64,000 nucleotides of DNA from Sphingomonadaceae bacterium (lineage in GTDB: Bacteria > Pseudomonadota > Alphaproteobacteria > Sphingomonadales > Sphingomonadaceae), in the NCBI GenBank assembly GCA_947472735.1, contig CANJBY010000004.1:1-64000 (forward strand). Direction: 5' to 3'. The translations under genes and the position numbers were made by a program. Below are positions 7,566-17,707 of this stretch, piece after piece; position 1 is the stretch's first letter; every line of letters begins with the position of its first letter. The notes beneath the pieces were generated by a model, which searched no databases, had not been told where the DNA came from, and saw nothing but the letters and a program-made list of their open reading frames with translations.

Positions 7566-9175
7566 TGGACCGCCGCGATGCGCTCAAGACCGTCGGACTG
7601 ACTGCCCTGGGGTTCGGTGCCCCACCCCTTGCCTGCGCTGCCGCCACAGCCACCTCTGTTCCAGCAGCAGCGCCGCCGCACTGGGGACGCGGGTTCGACC
7701 AACAGCGCATCGCCGATCTTGGCAACGGCATGTTCCGCAATCCGCTGATTTCCGGTGACCGCCCCGACCCGGCGATCCTCAAGGACGGAAAAGACTATTA
7801 CCTGACCTTCTCCAGCTTCGAGAGCTACCCCGGGCTGACAATCTGGCACTCGCGCGACCTGATCAACTGGCAGCCGCGCGAAGCCGCGCTTCACCGTAAC
7901 ATCGGTTCGGTCTGGGCTCCCAGCCTTGATAAGCACGAGGGGCGCTATTTCCTCTACATCCCGGTGAAGGCCGAACCCAACGAGATCTATGTCAGCTGGG
8001 CCGATGCGATCGATGGACCGTGGAGCGATCCGCGACCGCTTGGCCTCCATCAGCATATCGACCCCTGCCATGCGGTAGCGGAGGATGGCTCGCGCTGGCT
8101 GTTCCTGTCGGGCGGCGACCGCGTGCGGCTGAGCGACGACGGGCTGAGCCTCTCAGGACCGGTCGAGCACGTCTATGATCCGTGGCGCTATCCTGATAGC
8201 TGGGATGTAGAGGGTTTCAGCCCTGAAGGGCCCAAGATCCACCGCCACGGCGGGTGGTTCTACATGATTACCGCGGTGGGCGGCACGGCTGGGCCACCGA
8301 CCGGGCACATGGTCATCGCCGCCCGCTCGCGCTCGCTCCATGGCCCGTGGGAGCACCATCCGCGCAATCCGCTGGTCCGCACCGTACGGAGCGACGAAGC
8401 GTGGTGGTCACGCGGCCATGCCAGCTTGGTCGAAGCGCCCGACGGATCGTGGTGGTCGCTGTACCACGGGTTTGAGAACGGGTTCTGGACGCTGGGGCGG
8501 CAATGCCTGCTCGATCCGGTCGAATGGACCGCCGATGGCTGGTTCAGAATGACCGGAGGTGACCTGTCGCGCCCTTTGCCCAAGCCGCGCGGCGGCCAGG
8601 CCCTGCCCCACGGCATGGCTCTGTCAGACGATTTTTCGACACCGCTGGCGCTGGGTCGCAAGTGGAACTTCTTCCGCCCGGCACCCGACGAGGCCGACCG
8701 GGTGCGGGTGGAAAACGGCACCCTGCTGCTCGCTGGCAAGGGTCTGGCGCCCTCGTCCGGCTCCCCCCTGCTGCTGATCGCCGGGGATACCTCGTACCAG
8801 TTCGAGTGCGACGTGGAGCTGGCCCCCGGAGGTACGGCCGGACTGGTGCTATTCTACGATGACAAGCTCTATTGCGGGCTGGGCTTCGATGCCCAGCGCT
8901 TTGTTACCCACCAGTACGGGATCGAACGCGGCCGGCCCGCCAATCCGCATGGCCCCAGGATGCGGATGCGGGTCACCAACCGCCGCCATATCGTCTCTTA
9001 CCACACCAGCGGTGATGGAGGGGAAACCTGGCAGCGGTTCGATCGCGGCATGGAGGTCTCGGGCTACCACCACAATGTCCGCGGCGGGTTCCTGATGCTG
9101 CGCCCGGGGCTCTATGTTGCCGGGCCCGGAGAAGCGAAGTTCCGCGACTTCCGTTTCACCGCACTGGCCGACTGA
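7565..9175 (+). CDS. GH43 family glycoside hydrolase, probably exported by Tat
   Basis: A 536-aa glycosidase. The ATG at 7565 gives a twin-arginine-like signal (MDRRDALKTVGLTALGFG) and overlaps the upstream stop. Residues about 55-340 form the five-bladed propeller of family 43: SGDRPDPAIL holds the general-base Asp68, and SPEGPKI holds the general-acid Glu. The C-terminal part (about 370-530) looks like a beta-sandwich (DDFSTPLALGRKWNFFRP, FYDDKLYCGLGFD). Related enzymes release xylose or arabinose from hemicellulose. The substrate cannot be read from sequence. Its esterase partner upstream is broken. Confidence 0.88.
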   Translation: MDRRDALKTVGLTALGFGAPPLACAAATATSVPAAAPPHWGRGFDQQRIADLGNGMFRNPLISGDRPDPAILKDGKDYYLTFSSFESYPGLTIWHSRDLINWQPREAALHRNIGSVWAPSLDKHEGRYFLYIPVKAEPNEIYVSWADAIDGPWSDPRPLGLHQHIDPCHAVAEDGSRWLFLSGGDRVRLSDDGLSLSGPVEHVYDPWRYPDSWDVEGFSPEGPKIHRHGGWFYMITAVGGTAGPPTGHMVIAARSRSLHGPWEHHPRNPLVRTVRSDEAWWSRGHASLVEAPDGSWWSLYHGFENGFWTLGRQCLLDPVEWTADGWFRMTGGDLSRPLPKPRGGQALPHGMALSDDFSTPLALGRKWNFFRPAPDEADRVRVENGTLLLAGKGLAPSSGSPLLLIAGDTSYQFECDVELAPGGTAGLVLFYDDKLYCGLGFDAQRFVTHQYGIERGRPANPHGPRMRMRVTNRRHIVSYHTSGDGGETWQRFDRGMEVSGYHHNVRGGFLMLRPGLYVAGPGEAKFRDFRFTALAD

Positions 9176-9365
9176 CCCGTTTGCCGCGAGGGATCGAGCA
9201 TCGCGGCAAGCTCGGCTTGCCTTATATCCAGCACGTCGCCTGCGCTTTCCCGCAACAGGTAGCACAAGCAATGCTGGGTCCGTTCGCAAAGGGACGGACC
9301 AACAGCACCTAGCCAAGCGAAACCTCCGCAGGCTATCTGGTGTCGATTAAAGACAGGGGCCGTTA

Positions 9366-10715
9366 ATGGATCACCGTGGTGCAGCACTGATTTCCCGCTT
9401 CGTCTTGTTCGCTGCCGCGACCGCTTCCGTCGCCAGCCTTGTCCAGGCAAGCCCACCACTTGGCGCTGAGCAATTGCGTATGCAATCCGCGGAATTTCGG
9501 AGAGAAGTGATCCAGGTTTCCAAAGGCGTCCACGTTGCAGTGGGCTATTCCGCCAGCAATGTAACACTGATCCAAGGGCAAGACGGGGTCATTATCGTTG
9601 ATACCGGCACCGACCCGATCGACGCTCAAGCTATTCGAGCTGCTTTTGGCCCTTTGCTTAACGGACCCGTCCGCGCGATCATTTATACTCATTCGCATCC
9701 AGACCACACCGGTGGTTCTCGGGTCTTTGCGAACCGGGATGCGCCACAGATTTGGAGCCACGCCAGCCTTCTAGCGGCCGCCCCGGACCTCGGCAGGGCC
9801 AATCGCGACGGCGGCGACCAGTTCGGGATCGCTCTTCCAGCCGACCAGTTCATCAATGCCGGGGTGCAACAGCAATTCGGAAGACTTACCCCGCCCACCC
9901 GGGAGGGATACATTCCTCCAAACCATACCTTCACCGCTGATCGGCGTAACCTGAAATTGGCGGGCATACCGGTCACCCTGTTCCATACGCCTGGCGAATC
10001 TCAAGATACCATCGCCGTCTGGCTACCCGATCGCCGCGTTGTCATCGCTGGTGACAACTTACTGCGAAGCTTCCCCAATGTTGCTCCTATAAGAGGGGCA
10101 CGCTTCCGCTCTCCGGAGGACTGGATCACAAGTTTGAACCGGATTCTTTCGCTCCATGCGGAAGCACTTGTACCCGGCCATACCCGGCCAATCCTGGGAA
10201 GCGTTGCGGTTTCCGCAGTGACTACCGCTTATCGGGACGGCATCCAATCCATCCTTCAGCAGACATTGGCAGGCATACGAAACGGAGAACGCCCTGACGA
10301 ATTGGTCACACACGTAAGACTGCCCGCTGAACTGGAAAGCAATCCATGGCTCGCTGAATTCTACGGTAGCGTGGAATGGCTGGTGCGCGGGATTTACGCG
10401 GACCGACTTGGCTGGTTCGATGGCAACGCCGCGGGCCTTTTCCCGCTTTCATCGCGCGACCGGGCGGCGCGCTTGTTGCCATTACTTGGTGAACGCAGCG
10501 GGGTGATTGCCAAAGCACAGCAAGCCTTGGCTGTTGGCGACTATCGCTGGGCAGCGGAACTGGCAGATCTGATTCTTGCACTGAAGCCTGCTGATCAAGA
10601 GGCCCGGATCTTGAAAGCTGACGCCCTCACAGCCTTGGCGGAGCAGCAGATGAATGCCATCGCTCGAAACTACTATCTGACCGTAGCGCAGTCACTGCGC
10701 AAGTTGCCGGACTAG
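9366..10715 (+). CDS. Alkyl-sulfatase-like metallo-beta-lactamase-fold hydrolase
   Basis: A 449-aa protein with a signal peptide (about residues 1-28) and an MBL domain. The zinc motif is HSHPDH at residues 109-114, with a later GDNLL metal-bridging Asp and a VPGHTRP His. The C-terminal half (about 300-440) matches the helical dimerisation domain of class III alkyl sulfatases (SVEWLVRGIYADRLGWFDGN; LADLILALKPADQEA). The SCP2-like C-terminal domain of SdsA1-type enzymes is missing, as the family is usually about 630-660 aa. Cleavage of alkyl sulfates or related esters in the periplasm is likely. Confidence 0.85.
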   Translation: MDHRGAALISRFVLFAAATASVASLVQASPPLGAEQLRMQSAEFRREVIQVSKGVHVAVGYSASNVTLIQGQDGVIIVDTGTDPIDAQAIRAAFGPLLNGPVRAIIYTHSHPDHTGGSRVFANRDAPQIWSHASLLAAAPDLGRANRDGGDQFGIALPADQFINAGVQQQFGRLTPPTREGYIPPNHTFTADRRNLKLAGIPVTLFHTPGESQDTIAVWLPDRRVVIAGDNLLRSFPNVAPIRGARFRSPEDWITSLNRILSLHAEALVPGHTRPILGSVAVSAVTTAYRDGIQSILQQTLAGIRNGERPDELVTHVRLPAELESNPWLAEFYGSVEWLVRGIYADRLGWFDGNAAGLFPLSSRDRAARLLPLLGERSGVIAKAQQALAVGDYRWAAELADLILALKPADQEARILKADALTALAEQQMNAIARNYYLTVAQSLRKLPD

Positions 10716-10756
10716 GACGTGTTGAAATACGAGTGTCCGATCACATTCACGCAAAT

Positions 10757-11791
10757 CTATCTGGGTCTTGGAATTTTGATCCGCCCGGCATGGGAAATAG
10801 GTCCTAGACCAAATTCCGATGGTGAAGCGCCCATTTGCCGTTTGAAGGAGCGCGAAAAATGACTGACGCTGGAAAACCCACAAGCAATACTCGCTTCGAT
10901 AACAGGGATGGCCGTTTCGGAGAGAAGTTTGCGAGCCTTTTCAAGCCGAAGGAAAAGGTAATATTCACTTATTGTCGACCCCATTTGGCTTTTAAATAGC
11001 CTCTCAAGCTGGCGGACCGACAGGTTCGCGATTTCCGCCAGATCCTCTCGGGTCAGGGGCGGTGCAATGTGCTCTTCCATCGCTTTTAGCACTTTCAGCA
11101 AGCCGCTGTGCGAAACGCCATATCGCTGTGCCGCGGACTGGCGTTGTGGCCAGCTGGCCTGGCGCTGCTCGCCGTGAATATACCAGTCACTAACCTTGTT
11201 GGCGAGCGATACGCCATGATCTCGCGCAATCAAGGCTACGGAAAGGTCAAGTCCAGCCAGTCCTCCGGCACATGTCACGCGGGCACGATCGATGACAAAA
11301 AGGCCGGACTCAAGCCGCGCCTCTGCAAACGTCTCTTCAAAGGATTCGATATGTTCCCAATGGATCGTGCAGCGAAAGCCATCCAGTAGTCCGGCCCGAG
11401 CAAGGACATACGGCCCGCCCGAAACGCCACCGATGATCGTCCCGAACCGGGCGGCCCGGCGCAGCGCATCAAACGTGCGCGAATCGTTGAACAGCGCTGG
11501 GTTGCCGCCGGCACATACGAACAAAATATCGGCTGGCTCCATTGCCGTGATGGTCTCGTCAACGCTGATGACCAAACCATTCGATGCCTTTGCAGGCGCG
11601 CCGGTAACGGAATAGTGGCGCCACGTGTAAAGCTCGCTTCCCGAAAGCCGATTGGCGGCACGAAATGGTTCGACAACCGGCGCGTATGACATCAGCGCGA
11701 AACCATCGATCAGCAAATATGCCAATCGCATGGGACGGACAAAATCGTCCCCCTTGTCGCAATCGGGCAAATAATTGACGCTCTCAGGCAT
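10757..11791 (-). CDS. AraC-family regulator with DJ-1/GlxA-type N-terminal domain
   Basis: A 344-aa activator candidate. The N-terminal half is a DJ-1/PfpI-like amidotransferase fold (LAYLLIDGFALMSYAPVVEP; IIGGVSGGPYVLARAGLLDG; TIHWEH). The C-terminal half is an AraC HTH pair (LAEIANLSVRQLERLFKSQM and ASIACGFSSVSHFSRSFKRQ). This architecture is that of GbdR/SouR-type regulators of glycine-betaine and sarcosine catabolism. It is divergent from soxB, so sarcosine or a related N-methyl compound is the probable inducer. I used the ATG at 11791; an upstream in-frame ATG at 11875 would overlap soxB. Confidence 0.88.
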   Translation of the reverse strand: MPESVNYLPDCDKGDDFVRPMRLAYLLIDGFALMSYAPVVEPFRAANRLSGSELYTWRHYSVTGAPAKASNGLVISVDETITAMEPADILFVCAGGNPALFNDSRTFDALRRAARFGTIIGGVSGGPYVLARAGLLDGFRCTIHWEHIESFEETFAEARLESGLFVIDRARVTCAGGLAGLDLSVALIARDHGVSLANKVSDWYIHGEQRQASWPQRQSAAQRYGVSHSGLLKVLKAMEEHIAPPLTREDLAEIANLSVRQLERLFKSQMGSTISEYYLFLRLEKARKLLSETAIPVIEASIACGFSSVSHFSRSFKRQMGASPSEFGLGPISHAGRIKIPRPR

Positions 11792-11829
11792 GCGCAAGCG
11801 ATTAGCAGGGCCTAGTTTCGAGCTCAACC

Positions 11830-13092
11830 ATGAGCGCACAACATTATTCCATTTTCGCCCTCGCCCGGCAGGCATTGGCCAAGCACCGCGGCTGGACCCC
11901 GGCCTGGCACAATGCCGCCCCGCGCGAACGCTATGACATCATCGTCATTGGCGGCGGCGGGCATGGCTTGGCCACGGCCTACTACCTGGCGAAGGTATTT
12001 GGCCAAAAAAGCGTTGCGGTGCTGGAAAAGGGCTGGATCGGAGGCGGCAACGCCGGGCGCAACACCACGATCATCCGCTCCAACTATCTGACGCCAGCAA
12101 ATATCCCTTTCTACGAAATGTCGCTGAAGCTGTGGGAAGGCCTTGAGCAGGACCTGAACTACAATGCGATGGTCAGCCAGCGTGGGGTTCTGAACCTTTT
12201 CCATTCCGACGAACAGCGTGACGCGCATGAACGACGCGGCAATGCGATGCGCCTGCACGGCGTCGACGCTGAACTGCTAGACACCGCCGCAGTCCGGAAA
12301 ATGGCGTCGTTTCTCGATTTCGAAAATGCCCGATTCCCGATCTACGGCGGCTTGCTCCAAAAGCGTGGGGGCACCGCGCGCCATGATGCCGTGGTTTGGG
12401 GCTTTGCCAGGGCCGCAGCGGCGCTAGGCGTCGACATCATCCAGAATTGCGAAGTAACCGGATTTGTCCGGGATGCGCAGGGACAGATCACGGCGGTTGA
12501 AACCAGCCGGGGCCAGATCGGCGCGAGCAAGGTTGGTATGGCGGTTGCCGGCAACAGTTCGCGCGTTGCGGCGCTTGCGGACTTGCGCCTGCCAATTGAA
12601 AGCCATGTTCTGCAGGCTTTTGTCAGTGAAGGCCTGAAACCGGTTGTACCCGGCGTGATCACCTTTGGCGCAGGACATTTCTACATCAGCCAGTCGGACA
12701 AGGGCGGACTGGTTTTTGGCGGCGACCTTGACGGTTACAAGAGCTATGCCCAGCGCGGCAACCTGCCCATCGTCGAGGATGTCTGCGAAGAAGCCATGGC
12801 TCTGATGCCGATGGTCGGGCGCGCCCGATTGCTGCGTTCCTGGGGCGGAATCATGGACATGACCATGGACGGCTCACCAATCATTGACCGGACACCGGTT
12901 CCGGGGCTCTATTTCAACGGCGGCTGGTGTTACGGCGGGTTCAAGGCAACGCCTGCTTCAGGCTGGTGCTTTGCCCACCTGCTCGCACGGGATGAACCGC
13001 ACCCCGTTGCCGCCGCCCACCGACTTGATCGCTTTGCGGCCGGGCACCTGATCGATGAAAAGGGCGCCGGAGCCCAGCCAAATCTGCAGTGA
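11830..13092 (+). CDS. soxB: Sarcosine oxidase beta subunit
   Basis: A 420-aa FAD/FMN subunit of heterotetrameric sarcosine oxidase, which demethylates sarcosine to glycine and passes the methyl group to tetrahydrofolate as 5,10-methylene-THF with H2O2 release. The Rossmann motif YDIIVIGGGGHGLATAYYLA is at residues 35-54. The RGGTARHDAVVWG block contains the His (about 185) that corresponds to the covalent FMN attachment site in characterised SoxB. Length matches the family. It is the first gene of soxBDAG-purU-folD, in the gene order known from Corynebacterium and rhizobia. Confidence 0.95.
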   Translation: MSAQHYSIFALARQALAKHRGWTPAWHNAAPRERYDIIVIGGGGHGLATAYYLAKVFGQKSVAVLEKGWIGGGNAGRNTTIIRSNYLTPANIPFYEMSLKLWEGLEQDLNYNAMVSQRGVLNLFHSDEQRDAHERRGNAMRLHGVDAELLDTAAVRKMASFLDFENARFPIYGGLLQKRGGTARHDAVVWGFARAAAALGVDIIQNCEVTGFVRDAQGQITAVETSRGQIGASKVGMAVAGNSSRVAALADLRLPIESHVLQAFVSEGLKPVVPGVITFGAGHFYISQSDKGGLVFGGDLDGYKSYAQRGNLPIVEDVCEEAMALMPMVGRARLLRSWGGIMDMTMDGSPIIDRTPVPGLYFNGGWCYGGFKATPASGWCFAHLLARDEPHPVAAAHRLDRFAAGHLIDEKGAGAQPNLQ

Positions 13093-13102
13093 GGGCAGTC
13101 CG

Positions 13103-13363
13103 ATGATGATTAATTGTCCGCATTGCGGCAACCGCGACAGTGGCGAATTCCACGTGCGGGGCGAAGCTGCTCAGCGCCGCCCCGATTATAGCGAAGGCCA
13201 GGACGCGTTTGCCGAGTACGTCTATGGCCGCACCAACATTGCGGGCATCCAGCACGAGCACTGGTATCACGTCGCAGGGTGCCGCAACTGGTTGACCGTC
13301 GAACGCGACACACGCACTCACGCGATCATCTCGGTTGCCTTCGCTCGGGAGGCCCGGCCATGA
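13103..13363 (+). CDS. soxD: Sarcosine oxidase delta subunit
   Basis: An 86-aa zinc-binding subunit that stabilises the SoxABDG complex. The zinc ligands are visible: CPHCG near the N-terminus and a C-terminal HVAGCRNW. Start at the first of two tandem ATGs (13103 and 13106), 11 bases after soxB. Its stop overlaps the soxA start by ATGA. Confidence 0.94.
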   Translation: MMINCPHCGNRDSGEFHVRGEAAQRRPDYSEGQDAFAEYVYGRTNIAGIQHEHWYHVAGCRNWLTVERDTRTHAIISVAFAREARP

Positions 13364-16275
13364 CGCGTATTGCCGGCCCCGCCCTGATTGATCGCACCCG
13401 CCCGATTTCATTCCGCTTTGATGGCCGGACCATGACCGGATACGCAGGGGACACGCTGGCCTCTGCCCTGATCGCCAATGGCGTTCGGATCGTCGGCCGA
13501 TCGTTCAAGTATCACCGCCCCCGTGGGATTTTGACCGACGGACCGGACGAACCGAATGCGCTCGTCACGCTGCATGGCGGTGCCCGCGCCGAACCGAACA
13601 GCAAAGCGCCGATGGTCGAATTGTTTGATGGGCTGGAGGCGCATAGCCAGAATTGCTGGCCCAGCCCGCGCTTCGATCTGATGGCGGTCAATGGGCTGTT
13701 ATCGCCGATTTTCGTTGCCGGTTTCTATTACAAGACCTTCATGTGGCCAGCCGCGTTTTGGGAACGCCTCTACGAACCATTGATCCGCAGAGCAGCCGGC
13801 CTTGGACGCCTAAGCGGCGCGGAAGATCCCGACACCTATGACCGCAGCCATGCATTTGCCGATTTGCTGGTTGTGGGCGCTGGCCCGGCGGGCCTTTCGG
13901 CTGCGCTAGCTGCGGCGCGGCAGGGCAAGCGGGTGATCCTGATCGAAAACGATCATCGACTGGGCGGCAGGCTGCTCTCTGAAAACGGCCAGATTTCCGG
14001 ACAGTCGCACCTGAATTGGGTGGAATCAGTTACCACCGAACTGGCAACCCATGACAATGTGACGATCCTGACCCGCACTGCGCTGTTTGGGGTGTACGAT
14101 GGACGGACGCTGGGCGCGATTGAACGCGTGGCTGACCATTTGGCACACCCCGCCAAGGGACAGCCCCGTCAGCGCTACTGGAAGATCGTGGCGGAACAGA
14201 CAATCTTTGCCACGGGCGCGACCGAGCGTCCGATTGCATTCGGCGGCAATGACCGCCCCGGCATCATGATGGCATCGGCCGTGCAAAGCTATGTCAATCG
14301 CTATGCCGCAGCGCCGGGGCGCTGTGCCGCGATCTTCACCCAATGCGACAGCGGCTATGCCGTGGCGGCCGATCTGGCGGCGGCAGGCATCGAGGTGGCA
14401 GCAATCATCGACGCCCGCGCTGGTACCAACCAACCAACCACCGACCTCCGCGTACTCCGCGGTGAAGTCGTGCGGACCCACGGCAAGTGCCTGAAGTCCA
14501 TTGATGTCCGCCATCACGACGGCCGCATCGAGCGGATCAAGGTGGACCTGCTGGCGGTCGCCGGCGGCTGGAACCCCAACATAGGGTTTGCCAGCCATCT
14601 TGGCAGCCGTCCAACTTGGTCCGAAGAATTGCAGGCCTTCCATCAGGATACGCCCCCTGCTGGCATGCACTTCGTCGGTGCCGCAGCGGGCCTAAATTCT
14701 GCTGAAGCCGCAGCAGCAAGCGGCGCAGATTGCGTTCAACAACTGTTCGGCGACGGCGGGGCGCGGCCCCTATCCGCCGACACGCCCGCTGCACCGCCCT
14801 TGGTAGTCGCCGATACCGGCCAAAAAGCGTTCGTCGATTTCCAGCATGATGTGACCGTGGCCGATGTACTGCTGGCAGAACAGGAGGGCTATTCTTCGGT
14901 CGAACACTTAAAGCGTTACACCACGCTTGGCATGGCGACTGACCAGGGCAAGATCGGGCAGGTACTGGGGCATCGTCTGTTGGCGCAGCAGCGCGGCACA
15001 TCGATGGCCGCGGTTGGCACCATTGCGGCGCGACCACCCCATACACCCGTTGCGATCGGAGCCCTGGCGGGCATCCATCGGGGCCTGCATCTGAAGCCAA
15101 CCCGCTTGACCCCCACCCACGATTGGGCGGCAGCGCATGGAGCATCGTTTGTAAACGCGGGTTTGTGGAAACGCGCGCAATGGTACACCCAGCCGGGTGA
15201 CAAGGACTGGCTCGCCAGCGCCGTTCGCGAAGCCGTTGCAGTCCGGTCTGGCGTTGGCATCTGCGATGTTTCGACGCTCGGCAAGATCGAACTCGCGGGT
15301 CCTGATGCGGCACAATTGCTCGATCGGCTGTATGCCAATGTGATGTCGACGCTGCCGGTTGGCAAAGTGCGCTATGGGTTGATGCTGCGCGAAGACGGCT
15401 TCGTCTTTGATGATGGCACCGTGGCCCGGCTGGCGGAAAATCGGTATGTCATCTCCACCACCACGGCCAATGCCATTGCGGTCATGCGACATATAGATTT
15501 TGCCACTCAGGTCATTTGGCCCGAGCTGGATGTTCAGGCCTGTTCTGTGACTGAAAACTGGGCGCAGATTGCAGTTGCCGGTCCTCAATCACGCGCTCTG
15601 CTTCAGAAATTGTTACCTGAAATCGACCTGTCGAACGCAGCCTTTCCGTTTATGGGGGCGTTGCAAAGCTACTGGGCCGGAGCACCGATGCGCCTGTTCC
15701 GCATCTCGTTTTCGGGCGAGCTCGCTTATGAAATTGCCGTCCAGACACATTTGGGCGACGCGCTGATCGGAAAGTTGGCCGAACTGGGCCACGCCTACGG
15801 TTGTACGCCTTATGGCCTTGAAGCGCTGGGCATCCTCCGGATTGAAAAGGGGCACGCCGCCGGTGGCGAACTGAATGGTCAGGTAACAGCTGGTGATCTT
15901 GGCCTTGGCCGCATGCTTTCGAAGAAAAAGGACTTCATTGGCCGTGCCATGGCCGAGCGCCCAGCCTTGCTGGATAGCGGACGCCCAACGCTGGTCGGCT
16001 TGCGACCGGTTAATCCGGCGCAGCAATTGACCGGCGGTTCGCATCTACTACCGCGCGGTGCCCCTGCAATCGCATCGCAAGACCAGGGGCATGTTACCTC
16101 CGTCGCGTTCTCGCCAGAACTTAACCAGTGGATCGGCCTTGGTCTGCTGGCGCAGGGAACGACCCGCGAAGGAGAAATCGTGACCGCCGTTTCGCCGGTT
16201 CGTGGCACCAGTATCGACGTGGTCGTATCAAGCCCGGTCTTCGTTGATCCGGAAGGGGATAAGCTGCGTGGATAA
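13360..16275 (+). CDS. soxA: Sarcosine oxidase alpha subunit
   Basis: A 971-aa large subunit. In order: an N-terminal 2Fe-2S-ferredoxin-like domain without the cluster cysteines (RPISFRFDGRTMTGYAGDTL; RSFKYHRPRG); an NAD-binding Rossmann region near residue 170 (DLLVVGAGPAGLSAALAAAR); and a C-terminal GcvT-like domain (about 590-970) that binds tetrahydrofolate, with typical segments YGLMLREDGFVFDDGT and YEIAVQTHLG. Length and domain order are canonical. ATGA overlap with soxD, and an 8-base overlap with soxG, imply tight coupling. Confidence 0.96.
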   Translation: MTRIAGPALIDRTRPISFRFDGRTMTGYAGDTLASALIANGVRIVGRSFKYHRPRGILTDGPDEPNALVTLHGGARAEPNSKAPMVELFDGLEAHSQNCWPSPRFDLMAVNGLLSPIFVAGFYYKTFMWPAAFWERLYEPLIRRAAGLGRLSGAEDPDTYDRSHAFADLLVVGAGPAGLSAALAAARQGKRVILIENDHRLGGRLLSENGQISGQSHLNWVESVTTELATHDNVTILTRTALFGVYDGRTLGAIERVADHLAHPAKGQPRQRYWKIVAEQTIFATGATERPIAFGGNDRPGIMMASAVQSYVNRYAAAPGRCAAIFTQCDSGYAVAADLAAAGIEVAAIIDARAGTNQPTTDLRVLRGEVVRTHGKCLKSIDVRHHDGRIERIKVDLLAVAGGWNPNIGFASHLGSRPTWSEELQAFHQDTPPAGMHFVGAAAGLNSAEAAAASGADCVQQLFGDGGARPLSADTPAAPPLVVADTGQKAFVDFQHDVTVADVLLAEQEGYSSVEHLKRYTTLGMATDQGKIGQVLGHRLLAQQRGTSMAAVGTIAARPPHTPVAIGALAGIHRGLHLKPTRLTPTHDWAAAHGASFVNAGLWKRAQWYTQPGDKDWLASAVREAVAVRSGVGICDVSTLGKIELAGPDAAQLLDRLYANVMSTLPVGKVRYGLMLREDGFVFDDGTVARLAENRYVISTTTANAIAVMRHIDFATQVIWPELDVQACSVTENWAQIAVAGPQSRALLQKLLPEIDLSNAAFPFMGALQSYWAGAPMRLFRISFSGELAYEIAVQTHLGDALIGKLAELGHAYGCTPYGLEALGILRIEKGHAAGGELNGQVTAGDLGLGRMLSKKKDFIGRAMAERPALLDSGRPTLVGLRPVNPAQQLTGGSHLLPRGAPAIASQDQGHVTSVAFSPELNQWIGLGLLAQGTTREGEIVTAVSPVRGTSIDVVVSSPVFVDPEGDKLRG

Positions 16276-16825
16276 CATCTCCAAAAGCGCGTTCGCACCG
16301 TATCTGCAGGGCCTTGAAACCGCCGCAGGTCATGGGCTTGAAGTCAAGGAATGGACTGTGGCCGGCATTGCCGCCGTTATGGCCCGGCCCGACGGGCAGG
16401 ATGCAGCCACCCAGTGCCTGGCCGATTTCGCCACCACCCACGGCGCGATGGTTTTAAACATTGGCCCAGCGCAATGGTTGCTGATCGCACCACAAGGCGG
16501 CCCGGCGTGGCATGACGCGTTGGATTGCGCACTTGGCGGCAGCGCGACCCATTTCGATCAGTCGGCTGGCTTTGGCCTTCTTGCCCTGAGCGGAAGCAAG
16601 GCCGGGACTGTGCTGCAGAAAGGGCTGTTCGTCGACCTCGATGTGGCCTTGGCCGTCGACGGGGCCAACCTTGCCAGCATGATCGCGCATGTTCCCGTCA
16701 TTGCCTGCCGAACCGCACCTGATGCGTTCCTTGTCGCGGTTCCCCGCAGCTATGTGGGCAGCTTTTGGCACTGGCTCGAAGCTGCGGCCACCGCCGAAGC
16801 GATCAAGCCTACCGCCCGCCGCTAA
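16268..16825 (+). CDS. soxG: Sarcosine oxidase gamma subunit
   Basis: A 185-aa subunit related to the GcvT/YgfZ fold. I chose the GTG at 16268, which overlaps the end of soxA and gives the family N-terminus ([19 protein letters not shown]). A C-terminal [13 protein letters not shown] segment is typical. The next gene, purU, follows after 28 bases. Confidence 0.9.
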   Translation: MDNISKSAFAPYLQGLETAAGHGLEVKEWTVAGIAAVMARPDGQDAATQCLADFATTHGAMVLNIGPAQWLLIAPQGGPAWHDALDCALGGSATHFDQSAGFGLLALSGSKAGTVLQKGLFVDLDVALAVDGANLASMIAHVPVIACRTAPDAFLVAVPRSYVGSFWHWLEAAATAEAIKPTARR

Positions 16826-16853
16826 ACCAGCTCGAATTACGAAAAGACCTCCA

Positions 16854-17705
16854 ATGACCGAGAAATATGTCCTTACCCTGTCGTGTCAAAATCGCCGGGG
16901 AATCGTATCGCGCATTTCAGCCGCAATCTTTCACCGGGACGGCGACATTATGGAGGCCGATCAGTTTGATGATGAGCTGACCGGCCTGTTCTTCATGCGC
17001 GTCGTATTTTCGCTACCAGCGGCCATGGGCAACGCGCTGGATAGCGATCTTGGGATCATTGCCGGCGATCTCGGAATGACCTGGCAGTTGCATCGGACAA
17101 GCCAGCGCAAACGCGTACTGCTGCTGGTTTCCAAGTTCGATCATTGCCTGGTCGATATTCTTTATCGCCAGCGTATCGGTGAACTGGCGATGGACATCGT
17201 TGGAATTGTCTCCAACCACCCCCGCGAAAGCTTTGAGGCAGAGTTTGGCGCAATCCCTTTCCACTATCTGCCCGTCACGAAGGAGACCAAGGCGCAGCAA
17301 GAGGCACAAATCCGTGAAATCGTTGTGGAATCCGCTGTCGATTTGGTGGTTTTAGCTCGCTACATGCAAATTCTGTCCGATGAAATGGCCGCATTCCTGA
17401 ATGGCCGTTGCATCAATATCCACCATAGCTTCCTGCCGGGCTTCAAGGGGGCCAAGCCATATCATCAAGCACACAGCCGAGGGGTTAAATTGATCGGTGC
17501 GACGGCGCATTACGTTACAGCTGACCTCGATGAAGGACCGATCATCGAACAAGATGTTGAACGCGTCAGCCATGCCGACAGTCCCGAAGACCTGGTGCGC
17601 AAGGGGCGCGACATCGAACGTCGCGTGCTGGCCCGCGCACTGGGCTTTCACCTTGCGGGTCGCGCCCTTCTGAACGGCACTACCACCGTAGTGTTCAGGG
17701 ACTGA
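16854..17705 (+). CDS. purU: Formyltetrahydrofolate deformylase
   Basis: A 283-aa enzyme that hydrolyses 10-formyl-THF to formate and THF. An N-terminal ACT domain ([19 protein letters not shown]) is followed by the formyltransferase catalytic domain. The catalytic region [20 protein letters not shown] holds the Asn and His, and [10 protein letters not shown] the Asp. Start at 16854, after an A/G-rich spacer. Within the sox operon it frees THF for further demethylation and disposes of the C1 unit as formate. Confidence 0.95.
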   Translation: MTEKYVLTLSCQNRRGIVSRISAAIFHRDGDIMEADQFDDELTGLFFMRVVFSLPAAMGNALDSDLGIIAGDLGMTWQLHRTSQRKRVLLLVSKFDHCLVDILYRQRIGELAMDIVGIVSNHPRESFEAEFGAIPFHYLPVTKETKAQQEAQIREIVVESAVDLVVLARYMQILSDEMAAFLNGRCINIHHSFLPGFKGAKPYHQAHSRGVKLIGATAHYVTADLDEGPIIEQDVERVSHADSPEDLVRKGRDIERRVLARALGFHLAGRALLNGTTTVVFRD

Positions 17706-17707
17706 CC

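Noticed and set aside
11792..11875. N-terminal extension of the AraC-type regulator to 11875
   Set aside because: It would overlap the start of divergent soxB and has no similarity to the family; the ATG at 11791 is the better start.
15200..16275. Glycine cleavage T-protein gene
   Set aside because: The GcvT-like region is the C-terminal domain of SoxA and is in frame with the rest of that subunit.
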